64,000 bases of DNA from Candidatus Methylospira mobilis (lineage in GTDB: Bacteria; Pseudomonadota; Gammaproteobacteria; Methylococcales; Methylococcaceae): positions 1,985,389 to 2,049,388 of the forward strand of contig NZ_CP044205.1 of the NCBI RefSeq assembly GCF_009498235.1. The letters run 5' to 3'. Made by a program: the position numbers and the translations under genes. Positions 27,318-35,590 of this stretch are shown one piece after another; position 1 is the first letter of the stretch, and every line of letters begins with the position of its first letter. Under the pieces are notes generated by a model, which saw only the letters and a list, made by a program, of their open reading frames with translations, was not told the origin of the DNA and made no database searches.

Positions 27318-28040
27318 ATGTCAGTTACATCTCTTCCGGGGTTGAGCCCGGAACTCCAGGCGTTCGTGGACAAAACCACCGAGGAAGCCAGACTGGCGTT
27401 CCGGGTGTTCCGGGAAACCGGCACCACCACAGCCCAAGGCACCGTAGGTTTCGTCGAGCGGGTCCCCAACGAGGAAAAGCTGGTGATCGTCAATTATCCG
27501 GGGCCGTTCAATCCAGACAAGGAAATCACCTCCACAGTGGTCGGTTTCGACGGCACCGTCTATCTGGGCAAAAACAACGGCGGCGCAGGACGTTACCTGA
27601 AGCTCTTCCGGCAACATGCCGACGTCACCAGCATTTCCCATGTGCATACGCCGCATCTGGGGGCTTGGGCGCAGACGCATCGCACCCTGCCGATCCGTTA
27701 TGTGCCGGTGATCCGCTTCAAATTGTTCAAGGAGGTGCCGGTTTACATAGACCGCAGACAGGAGGAAGTTCAATTCATCCTCGATCGCATCAGGGAAAAT
27801 CCGCACACTCAGGCCATACTGGAAGCCAACGGCGGCTCGACGGTATGGGGCAAAAAGGGTTTGCGCGAGCTGGCCGAATACATACTGATACTCGAAGAAG
27901 GCGCCAGACTGCAGATACTTGCCGAATCCATCGGCGGTTCCAGGGATTTGGGACCGGGGGTATGGAAACAGCAATGGAACATGGGCGGTCTTTATCAACA
28001 AGCCCTCGAACTGGGGTTGATTCCGCCAACGGATAAATGA
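27318..28040 (+). CDS. Class II aldolase/adducin-like protein with altered metal site
   Basis: A 240 aa protein of the class II aldolase/adducin fold (FucA, AraD, adducin head). The paired His ligands are seen in SHVHTPHLGAW near residue 100. In my hand alignment the usual third ligand, the His of the N-H-G stretch, is Gly (EANGGSTVWGKK), and the upstream catalytic Glu position is also Gly. It may therefore bind a ligand, or catalyse a different reaction than retro-aldol cleavage. It lies 84 nt after monooxygenase 4 and is followed by an intrinsic terminator, so it closes the receptor operon. Confidence 0.75.
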   Translation: MSVTSLPGLSPELQAFVDKTTEEARLAFRVFRETGTTTAQGTVGFVERVPNEEKLVIVNYPGPFNPDKEITSTVVGFDGTVYLGKNNGGAGRYLKLFRQHADVTSISHVHTPHLGAWAQTHRTLPIRYVPVIRFKLFKEVPVYIDRRQEEVQFILDRIRENPHTQAILEANGGSTVWGKKGLRELAEYILILEEGARLQILAESIGGSRDLGPGVWKQQWNMGGLYQQALELGLIPPTDK

Positions 28041-28072
28041 GTTTTTGCCGTTAGCACAGCAAGTTCTCATCA

Positions 28073-28100
28073 CCCCTGGACGGGTTCGTCCGGGGGTTTT
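28073..28100 (+). terminator. Intrinsic terminator after the aldolase-like gene
   Basis: Stem CCCCTGGACG / CGTCCGGGGG with loop GGTT and a T-run. It lies 33 nt after the stop of the aldolase-like gene and 57 nt before the exporter genes, so the exporters may have their own promoter or be reached by read-through. Confidence 0.7.
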
Positions 28101-28156
28101 CGCGTGGGCGTTGAAAAATCATGGCCGCATGAAGCGATCTTTGACCCAAGAAAAAT

Positions 28157-30133
28157 ATGTCTTACTTTTCCTGCTTAGCAGTAACCCCTGACACGAAAAT
28201 TTCAGGTGGACTCGATATCAAGGCCATGCCGCGCGTGCTTTGGCGGCTGACCCAACTCAGTTTTCGCTATCCCTGGCGATGTTTTTTCGCATTGTCCTGC
28301 GCGCTCGCCGCCGCCGCGTTTAACCTGGCGACTCCGCGCTTATTGGGGCAGGCGGTGGATCAGGCTCATCATCTGCTGGTCGAAGGTCACACGCACCCGG
28401 AAGAAACGCGCGCGGCCTTTCTACTGTTGACGACGAACATCTGGGGAGAGGCGGCGGAGCAGGCCTATCGTCTGGTGATAGAAGGTCATGCCCACGCGGT
28501 CAGCCCTCGCGCCGCTCTGCTCGCCACTGCTTTGATGATCCTCGTTGCCTGTGCGTTGCGCGGCGCCCTGACAGGCTTGCACGGTTACTGGGGAGAAGCC
28601 GTGGCTCAGCGGGTGGGCTATGATTTGCGTCTGGCTTTCTTCGAGAAACTCCAGCGCCTGAGCTTCAGCTTCCATGATGCTAATCATTCGGGCGATCTTA
28701 TCGCCCGCGGCATGCTGGATCTGGAGGGCATCCGCGCCTTTCTGGAATCCGGTCTGCTGCGGTCGATTGTCCTGCTGCTGGTGGGCGTCGGGGCCTGGCG
28801 GCTTTTAAGCGTGGATGTCGAGCTTGGACTTATAGCATTGAGCTTTGTGCCTTTCGTGGCCTGGCGAGCTATCCGCATGGGATTGTTGTTGCGTTTGACC
28901 TGGCAGCGCCTGCAACAACTGATGTCCGACCTGACCTTGTTCATGGAGGAAAACCTGCAGGGCGTCCGGGTGGTGCGCGCCTTCGCCGGCAAAAGCTTCG
29001 AATTGGCGAAATTCGATAAGGCCGCCCAGGCGGCTTTGCTGTTGTCCAACCGGCGCATCTCCTTACGCATGGGCTCGGTCAGCCTGATGAACTTCGCCTA
29101 CCATACCGCCATGGGCCTGGTTTTGTGGGTCGGCGGCCATCGGGTCGGCGAGGGCGGGATGACCGTGGGAGCGTTGACCGAGTTTCTGACCTTCATGACC
29201 TTGCTGCAGCAGCCGATACGCCAGATAGGCATGATCGTCAACTCCAGTTCGCGAGCCACATCGGCGGGGAGCCGGCTGTTCGAGGTGCTGGATGCCGTTC
29301 CGGACATACGGGATGCGCCGGGAGCGAAGACGTTCGCGCCGGGATCGGGCGTGCTGCGTTTCGAGTCGGTGGATTTCGCCTATAGCCGGGGGGGAAGGAA
29401 AATTCTTTCCGATATCAGCTTCGAGGTCGGGCCTGGGAAAACCCTGGGTATCGTCGGGCCTCCCGGAAGCGGGAAATCGACTCTCGCCCATTTGATTCCG
29501 CGCTTCTACGATGTGAGCGGGGGCAGGATTACCCTGGACGGACAGGATATTCGCGCGGTGACTCTGGATTCCCTGCGCCGCGCGGTGGGACTGGTGCAGC
29601 AGGAAATATTCCTGTTCGACGCCACGGTGCATGACAATGTTGCCTATGCAGAGCCGGATGCCGATGAGCCTCGCGTGGTGGAGGCGGCGTCCATTGCGCA
29701 GATACATCAGCATGTAGTTCGCTTGCCCGAGGCTTATGCGACCCGCGTCGGCGAACGCGGCGTCGCCCTGTCGGGCGGGCAGCGCCAGCGCATGTCTATT
29801 GCACGCGGATTGCTGGCCGGGCGGGCCATTATCGTGCTGGACGACTCCACCGCAGCTATCGACGCGGTGACCGAGCAGCAGGTGCGCGCTTCGCTGCGCG
29901 GGACGGTAAGGGATCGAGGCGCCATCATCATAGCCCACCGCCTCGGCTCTCTGCATCATGCCGACGAAATCATTGTGCTCGACGAGGGAAAAATCACTCA
30001 GCGCGGAACCCACGACGAATTGCTGCGGCTGGGAGGAACCTATGCCGAATTGTGGGCGTTGCAGCACTTGCCTGATTCGAACGGATCGCCATCCATAAGC
30101 TGCGAGTCCAACCTCGCTTTGGAGGTGGCCTGA
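28157..30133 (+). CDS. ABC exporter half-transporter 1A (degenerate catalytic Glu)
   Basis: A 658 aa fusion of a six-helix exporter domain and an ATPase domain. ATPase motifs are Walker A GPPGSGKS (about residue 435), [10 protein letters not shown], Walker B IIVLDDSTAAID and IIAHRLGS. Walker B has Asp where the catalytic Glu should be. Between helices 1 and 2 a 33-residue unit is duplicated: residues 64-90 (GQAVDQAHHLLVEGHTHPEE...) and 97-123 (GEAAEQAYRLVIEGHAHAVS...), each with a His-x-His. ATG 28226 is an alternative start. It overlaps its partner gene by one base (TGATG). The substrate is unknown. Confidence 0.88.
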   Translation: MSYFSCLAVTPDTKISGGLDIKAMPRVLWRLTQLSFRYPWRCFFALSCALAAAAFNLATPRLLGQAVDQAHHLLVEGHTHPEETRAAFLLLTTNIWGEAAEQAYRLVIEGHAHAVSPRAALLATALMILVACALRGALTGLHGYWGEAVAQRVGYDLRLAFFEKLQRLSFSFHDANHSGDLIARGMLDLEGIRAFLESGLLRSIVLLLVGVGAWRLLSVDVELGLIALSFVPFVAWRAIRMGLLLRLTWQRLQQLMSDLTLFMEENLQGVRVVRAFAGKSFELAKFDKAAQAALLLSNRRISLRMGSVSLMNFAYHTAMGLVLWVGGHRVGEGGMTVGALTEFLTFMTLLQQPIRQIGMIVNSSSRATSAGSRLFEVLDAVPDIRDAPGAKTFAPGSGVLRFESVDFAYSRGGRKILSDISFEVGPGKTLGIVGPPGSGKSTLAHLIPRFYDVSGGRITLDGQDIRAVTLDSLRRAVGLVQQEIFLFDATVHDNVAYAEPDADEPRVVEAASIAQIHQHVVRLPEAYATRVGERGVALSGGQRQRMSIARGLLAGRAIIVLDDSTAAIDAVTEQQVRASLRGTVRDRGAIIIAHRLGSLHHADEIIVLDEGKITQRGTHDELLRLGGTYAELWALQHLPDSNGSPSISCESNLALEVA

Positions 30134-31980
30134 TGAGCGCGATGCGCTATGGAGCGGGGCGGGGCCATAGAGAGGCCGGCGCTCACGACTTTGGCGATGA
30201 TGCATTGACGCGTTTCGACCGAGGCGTGGTGCGTCGTTTGTTTGGTTTTGTCCGTCCTTACCGGCGCACCCTTGCCGGCGCTTTACTGGCCGTTGCGCTG
30301 GCTACGTCGGTTCAAGTGTGCATTCCGTTGACAGTTCGCTATGCGGTCGATAGCGCGGTCGGGCGTTCCGCGTTTCCGTTAAACACGGTGCTGGCCGGGT
30401 TCGGCGTGTTGATTGCCTTGAACGGGATATTGGCCTATCTGCAGGAATCGATTTCGGCGCATTTGGCGCAACGCGTCATATTCGATCTGCGCCGCGCCAT
30501 GTTCGCTCATTTGCAGGACGTCTCGCTTTCCTTTCACGATCAAACCCAGGTTGGGCGATTAATGGCGCGCTTGCAGGGCGATGTCAACGCATTGCAGGAA
30601 TTCATGGAAAACTCGGTTTCGGCGATCGGCGATTTATTTCTGCTGATCGGCATTATCGCGGTCCTGCTGTGGATGGATGTGCGGCTCGGTCTGTTGACCT
30701 TGACGGTTCTGCCTATACTGGCCGTTGTGCGCGCGCTGTGGATACCGTGGGCGCGGCCAAAATTCCGCCGCGCGCGGGAAGCCTCTTCCAGCGCAAATGC
30801 GGCACTGGCGGAGAATATCAACGGCATCCGCACGGTACAGGAAAACCGGCGCGAAGCCGTTAATTTCAAGCGTTACCGCAAGCGGGCGCGTGAAAATCTC
30901 GACGCGCAGATAGACTCGTCCCGAGCCTCCCAGATCATGGTGCCGGCAGTGGATATGCTGACCGGTTTGGCCATGGGCATCGTTGTCGTCGTTGGCGGAG
31001 ACAAGGTGCTGTCTGGTACGCTGGGGGTGGGCGTGATGGTGGCCTATATTTTTTATGTCCAGCGTTTTTTCGACCCGATCCGCACCTTGTCCATGCAGTA
31101 CACCACTATGCAAAGCGCAATGGCCGCCGGACACCGTATCTTCGAGGTACTGGACGTGCCGGTGGCTATCCGCGACCAACCCGGCGCCATAGCGCTGAAA
31201 GATCAGGAACCGTCCATCGAATTTCGCAATGTCACCTTCGGCTACCGACCCGGACAGCCGGTACTGCATGATGTGTCTCTATGGGTGGAACCGTACCGAA
31301 CGGTGGCGCTGGTCGGTCCCACCGGCTCCGGCAAAACCAGCATCACCGCCCTGACTCATCGATTTTACGACGTCTGGCAAGGTGCGGTTCTGGTAGGGGG
31401 CGTGGACGTGCGCGATGCGACCCAGGACTCTTTGGGCCAGAGCATCAGCATGGTGTTGCAAGAGCCTTTTCTGTTCAGCGGAACGATACTGGAGAATATC
31501 CGTTACGGTGTACCAGGGGCCAGCCATGAAGACGTATTCGCCGCCGCCAGAGCGGTAAGCGCCCACGGATTTATCGAGCGTCTGCCCGACGGTTACGACA
31601 CTTTGTTGGGGCAGCGCGGCGGTAATCTGTCGATCGGCCAGCGTCAACTGCTCAGTTTCGCCCGGGCGCTGCTGGCTGATCCGAAAATTCTCATACTGGA
31701 TGAAGCCACCGCCAATATTGATAGCTTTACCGAACGCGATATTCAACAGGCGTTGAAGCGTTTGCTGAAAGGGCGGACCAGCCTGGTGATTGCTCATCGC
31801 CTGGCGACCATACGCGAAGCGGATTTGATCGTGGTGCTTGATCGCGGACGCGTCGTCGAGCAAGGCAATCACGCGCAATTGCTCGCCAAAAACGGTCTTT
31901 ATGCCCGCCTGCATGCCGGCAGCCGCGCTTCGTTCGATGACTGGACGGGACGGCGGTGCCTCAATCAGCTTGAGTGGTAA
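30133..31980 (+). CDS. ABC exporter half-transporter 1B (partner of 1A)
   Basis: A 615 aa half-transporter with six membrane helices (first LAGALLAVALATSVQVCIPL) and an ATPase domain: Walker A GPTGSGKT, Walker B ILILDEATANID with intact Glu, and IAHRLATI. Its signature reads LSIGQ instead of LSGGQ. Paired with 1A, the heterodimer would have one consensus site (1B Walker motifs with 1A LSGGQ) and one degenerate site (1A Asp with 1B LSIGQ), as in TM287/288-type exporters. The TAA stop lies inside a repeat end (GTAACTATTCAGC). Confidence 0.9.
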   Translation: MSAMRYGAGRGHREAGAHDFGDDALTRFDRGVVRRLFGFVRPYRRTLAGALLAVALATSVQVCIPLTVRYAVDSAVGRSAFPLNTVLAGFGVLIALNGILAYLQESISAHLAQRVIFDLRRAMFAHLQDVSLSFHDQTQVGRLMARLQGDVNALQEFMENSVSAIGDLFLLIGIIAVLLWMDVRLGLLTLTVLPILAVVRALWIPWARPKFRRAREASSSANAALAENINGIRTVQENRREAVNFKRYRKRARENLDAQIDSSRASQIMVPAVDMLTGLAMGIVVVVGGDKVLSGTLGVGVMVAYIFYVQRFFDPIRTLSMQYTTMQSAMAAGHRIFEVLDVPVAIRDQPGAIALKDQEPSIEFRNVTFGYRPGQPVLHDVSLWVEPYRTVALVGPTGSGKTSITALTHRFYDVWQGAVLVGGVDVRDATQDSLGQSISMVLQEPFLFSGTILENIRYGVPGASHEDVFAAARAVSAHGFIERLPDGYDTLLGQRGGNLSIGQRQLLSFARALLADPKILILDEATANIDSFTERDIQQALKRLLKGRTSLVIAHRLATIREADLIVVLDRGRVVEQGNHAQLLAKNGLYARLHAGSRASFDDWTGRRCLNQLEW

Positions 31981-31989
31981 CTATTCAGC
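31977..31989. repeat. Solo copy of the GTAACTATTCAGC repeat end
   Basis: This 13-mer is identical to the terminal repeat of the elements at 13944 and 36480. It contains the stop codon of exporter gene 1B. Similar solo ends occur near 37900 (AACTATTCAG) and 54741 (ATAATTATTCAGC). Confidence 0.5.
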
Positions 31990-32005
31990 TACCGTTGAAT
32001 ATCAC

Positions 32006-32134
32006 TGTAGGAGCGGGCTTCAGCCCGCGAAAGAGGCTGATCGCGGCTAAAGCCCGCTCCCATGAGGTTGTTTCATACGAACATTACATTGCAGCCTTTT
32101 TAAGGATGCGTTTTCCGTAGGGGGATCTATTGAG
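32006..32134 (-). repeat. 128-bp interspersed repeat, copy 2
   Basis: The inverted counterpart of 14168-14295. It has the same hairpin (TAGGAGCGGGCTTCAGCCC) and the same outer blocks (GTTGTTTCATACG, ATTACATTGCAGCC). Its outer end touches the last codons of the interrupted membrane-protein gene. Confidence 0.65.
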
Positions 32135-32335
32135 TTTTATTTTTATATATTTCTTCAACGCCTTTAACCCGGTCCAGCGTCTCTATGAGTATTTTATGAT
32201 TAACGGGATTCAGTCCGGAGAACGGTGATTGGCTGGAATATATGGCAAATATAAAAGGATTAACGCCGCCCAGAAATAGGAAAGAGGCTATAAGCAGCGC
32301 TCGTCCGTTTGTTACATGGACAATGAAAATACTTA
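32127..32335 (-). pseudogene. C-terminal part of a DUF4239-like membrane protein, cut off by the IS5 insertion
   Basis: Reading on the minus strand from the insertion point gives a 68-residue tail that begins SIFIVHVTNGRALL, contains a membrane helix (LIASFLFLGGVNPFIFAIY), and ends VKGVEEIYKNKTQ with TAG at 32129-32127. It has no start codon of its own. Removing the IS and one TTAG copy joins it in frame to the protein encoded at 33575-34184, restoring about 271 residues. Confidence 0.8.
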
Positions 32336-32336
32336 G

Positions 32337-33574
32337 GGAACCGCTGATTAATAGCCAAAACCTGGGTTGCTGCGCCGGTGCGCAATTTTTTTGAGCCTAA
32401 ATTTTCTATTTTGGCGCATTTTTTATGCGTTCCCTCTTAAAACCACCGGTTTTACCGGCATTTTCCGCCTTTCGGGCGGATTGAGGGCGCAATAATCCCT
32501 CATATCGACCCCATCAGCCGCTTTTGGCTCCGGTACAAATTACAAAGCCCGAACAAAATCTGTAGTTGATGCGTGTTCTTTTCCAATCCCCGATACCGCG
32601 TCTTGCGATAATGAAACAGGTTCTTGATCACATGGAACGGATGCTCGACACGCGAACGAATCTGCGCCTTCTTTTTTTCGATCTCGCGCACCGTTTCTTT
32701 CCATCGGCCTTCGGGCATCGCTTTTAGCTTGCCGCGCTTCATGGCGATCAACCACTCCACCGTTTTCCCGGTATTCTCTTCGCGCTTTTCAACGCCGATG
32801 TAACCGGCATCGGCTATGACCACTTGTTCCCGACCATGAAGCAACTCGCTGGTCATCACCACATCACTGACATGCGCCGACGTACCGACAACCGTATGAA
32901 CCAGTCCCGATTCAGCATCCACACCAATATGCGCCTTCATCCCGAAATACCACTGATTTCCTTTCTTGGTCTGGTGCATTTCCGGATCGCGCTCGCCACT
33001 TTTGTTTTTGGTCGAGGGCGGCGCTGCGATCAACGTGGCATCCACGATCGTTCCTTCGCGCATGAGTAATCCTTTCGCTTCAAGAAGCGCATTAATGCGG
33101 CCCAGCATCACCGGCGCCAGCTTATGCTCTTCCAGCAGGTGGCGGAAGTTCAATAGCGTGGTAGCATCGGGAACACGCTCATGCGTCAGGTCAATTCCGG
33201 CAAAGCGGCTTAATAGGGGCATATCATAAAGCGCATCTTCTGTTCCTTCGTCGGAAAAGCCGTACCATTGCTGGATGAAATACAATCGCAACATCCTTTC
33301 GATCCCGATAGGCGGACGACCTCGTCCGGAAGCGGGATACACCGGCTGAATGAGCTCGACCAGTTCAGACCAGGGAACTACCTGATCCATCGCGTTCAAA
33401 AAAGTCTCGCGCCGCGTGGTACGCGATTTTTGCTGGAGAAGAACGTCAAGGAGGGTGGTCTGTTTCATCATACGCCGGAAACCGTTTCAGTATAATATAT
33501 TGATTATTATACCATGGTTAATTTATATCCATAATAAATATATGGAATTAGGTGGCGATTAAATCAGCGTTTCC
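32337..33574 (-). mobile_element. IS5-family insertion sequence, 1238 bp
   Basis: The left end reads GGAACCGCTGATTAATAGCC and the right end, inverted, GGAAACGCTGATTTAATCGCC. The flanking direct repeat TTAG (32333-32336 and 33575-33578) is a 4-bp target duplication matching the YTAR preference of the IS5 group. It holds one intact transposase gene and has split a membrane-protein gene. Intact ends, ORF and duplication suggest a recent insertion. Confidence 0.9.
32500..33471 (-). CDS. IS5-family transposase
   Basis: A 323 aa DDE transposase, apparently intact. It has the N-terminal SELVELIQPVYPASGRGRPPIG helix region typical of the IS5 group. The catalytic acidic residues are in IVDATLIAAP (Asp), VIADAGYIG (Asp) and RSRVEHPFHVIK (Glu, with the following Lys of the IS4/IS5 type signature). 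The start may be the second Met (33468). It lies within the inverted repeats at 32337 and 33574. Confidence 0.93.
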   Translation of the reverse strand: MMKQTTLLDVLLQQKSRTTRRETFLNAMDQVVPWSELVELIQPVYPASGRGRPPIGIERMLRLYFIQQWYGFSDEGTEDALYDMPLLSRFAGIDLTHERVPDATTLLNFRHLLEEHKLAPVMLGRINALLEAKGLLMREGTIVDATLIAAPPSTKNKSGERDPEMHQTKKGNQWYFGMKAHIGVDAESGLVHTVVGTSAHVSDVVMTSELLHGREQVVIADAGYIGVEKREENTGKTVEWLIAMKRGKLKAMPEGRWKETVREIEKKKAQIRSRVEHPFHVIKNLFHYRKTRYRGLEKNTHQLQILFGLCNLYRSQKRLMGSI

Positions 33575-34184
33575 TTAGCAGGGTTATAAGTTCAAGGTAA
33601 ATAAGCGAGATCCACTTTATTTTGCTTTTCTCTATGTTAAGAAGGCTGAGGCGTTCCAGGCGTTTGTTGCGAACGACTGATAATTGGGTTATCAGTGCCT
33701 GTTGAATCGATGGCTGTAGTTTATCCAGATTGTTGCTGTTTAAAATTATATCGGCCAGGTTGGCGTTGGCAGCCAGGGACAAGTTATTTTGCTGGGCGAT
33801 TGATCCATTCGAGAAAACAGCTGCTTCTTCCGGAAAGTCAAAGCTACATGCGGCATCAAGATACTGACGTACGGCATCCAAAATAGGAATGCCTCCGCGC
33901 TCTGGAATATTTGAGGCAATCCTTCCTATATTTCGCAAGGCATCCGCTTCGTGCGACATTGCCGACTTGGCTGTTTCCCTGTATTGCCAGGTCTCATTAC
34001 AGACAAAGGCAAGGTTCAGGCTGAATAGCATGCCCGGCAATCCGATGAAGGGCGGGGCAACCCCGGCGAGGCTGTAGACAAATGGAGTTAGTTTCGATCG
34101 CTGGCTCAACCACCAAAGCATCAGCGGGGGCAGTATTACAGAAACAGCCAACAATAAGACTATGATCAGCCACTGAACCATCAA
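33575..34184 (-). pseudogene. N-terminal part of a DUF4239-like (bestrophin-like) membrane protein
   Basis: It starts MMVQWLIIVLLLAVSVILPP, has two membrane helices, a soluble middle (YRETAKSAMSHEADALRNIGRIASNIPE...), and a third helix beginning IKWISLIYLELITLL. It then runs into the IS and stops after a few foreign codons at 33564. The topology and the NKRLERLSLL segment before the third helix fit the DUF4239 family; the name is moderately sure. Function is unknown. The truncated protein lacks its last helix and tail. Confidence 0.75.
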
Positions 34185-34618
34185 GGCTTCCTGCTTTGTT
34201 TGTTATAAAAAGTATTTCAATTACAGGAATTGAATAAGCTTATAACGAAAGGTTATGTATAAGATATTTTATGTTAGCATAAAAATTATATTGTAAGTGA
34301 AGTGATCCTGAAATTTTCCGGTTGATGAACGGCGCCGATCCAGACCGTTTTAGATAACGTAACCAATAATTACTGACATTGGGGGGCTTCACGCCCGCCA
34401 ATGCCGCTTGAGTATTGAATCTGTATCGACGCTACTCTCAAAACGGCACTGCGCCGCGCATCAGTACAGCGTTCTTCCTGATTTCATGGAACGATTCTTG
34501 ATTGTGTCTTTGCCAGCAGTACCGGAATCCTGCGTTTGCCCAAATGGAGATATCCGTCGTAGCGACGCAGACGATCCAGCTATTCTTTAACTCCCATTTT
34601 GAAAAGGCTGTCATTACT
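34185..34618. other. Intergenic region, no gene seen
   Basis: AT-rich in its first 130 nt (probable promoter of the interrupted membrane-protein gene). It contains a small hairpin, GGGGGGCTTCACGCCCGCC, near 34380. An open frame from 34502 is only the upstream extension of the nitroreductase gene. Confidence 0.4.
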
Positions 34619-35221
34619 ATGAGTGAGCTATCTTCTCGTAAACCCTTGCATGATATTGAACCCGTTTTCATCTCACGCTGGTCGACTAAGGCCCTGAGCG
34701 GCGAACCGATCTCCGATGACACGCTGTTCAAGAGTTTCGAGGCGGCTCGCTGGGCGCCGTCCGGCAGCAACTCGCAGCCGTGGCGTTTCATTTATTCCAA
34801 GCGGGATTCGGAAAGTTGGCCCCGGTTTCTGGAGCTGGTGAACGAGCGCAACCGGGTATGGGCGGCGAATGCCTCGGCCTTGATCCTGCTGCTATCGAAA
34901 AAAAACCGTGAGACTCCTGAAGGCGCGCGTCCATTACGTTCACATTCCTTCGATGCCGGCGCGGCCTGGTCCAATTTTGCCAATCAGACCCACTTGTCGG
35001 GATGGAGCACCCGGGCTATCGGCGGATTTGACCGGGACGGCGTTCGCTCCAGTCTGTCCATCCCCGATGAATATGAAATCGAGGTTGTCATCGCGGTGGG
35101 CAAACCCGCCGATAATTCCGTACTCCCTGAACCGCTGCAATCCGCCAACAAACCATCTGGCCGGGTACCGTTATCGGATCTGGTTGCCGATGGGCGTTTT
35201 GCCTTCGCCGGGGCGGAATAA
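34619..35221 (+). CDS. Nitroreductase-family flavoprotein
   Basis: A 200 aa FMN-dependent NAD(P)H oxidoreductase. The family pattern is visible: FISRWSTKALSGEPISDDTLFKSFEAARWAPSGSNSQPWRF (FMN-binding Arg and Ser-Asn-x-Gln-Pro-Trp), LILLLSKK, then SFDAGAAWSNFANQTHLSGWSTRAIGGFD and the VVIAVGKPA strand. ATG 34619 is taken as start because the conserved fold begins soon after it; the upstream frame extension is not coding-like. The substrate is unknown. It stands alone, though it fits the flavin-rich setting. Confidence 0.87.
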   Translation: MSELSSRKPLHDIEPVFISRWSTKALSGEPISDDTLFKSFEAARWAPSGSNSQPWRFIYSKRDSESWPRFLELVNERNRVWAANASALILLLSKKNRETPEGARPLRSHSFDAGAAWSNFANQTHLSGWSTRAIGGFDRDGVRSSLSIPDEYEIEVVIAVGKPADNSVLPEPLQSANKPSGRVPLSDLVADGRFAFAGAE

Positions 35222-35590
35222 TACCGGTGTCGTCCTGCCCGATGAAAAAAGGGTGTTCTTGTGGCTGTTGAGTGCGTCAAGTGTTGCTCAGGGTGCAGTA
35301 GAAGTGCAGTCTGCTGTTTGATGCACACTGTTTGCGGCTAGTGAATTGCAGGTAGTTCATTTGTCGCCCCGACCGGCAATGAGCCGCGTCCAGCCAGGCC
35401 GTGGTTCCGATCTATGCGCCGAGCGCAGGGCGTATTTTGAATTATTTGGCACAAATCTTGATACATGGATAGTGCGCCAGATCAATACCTGTAACCCAAG
35501 CATGTTGATGGCGATGAGACTGATTTTTAACTGACGATTCATGGCTTAAACCCAGGCGTGAATGCTTGATCGGGGAGGCTGCAGGATACT
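35222..35590. other. Intergenic region, no gene seen
   Basis: A 369-nt gap upstream of tonB. It presumably holds the tonB promoter, but no convincing -35/-10 pair, Fur-like palindrome or ORF was recognised. Confidence 0.35.
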
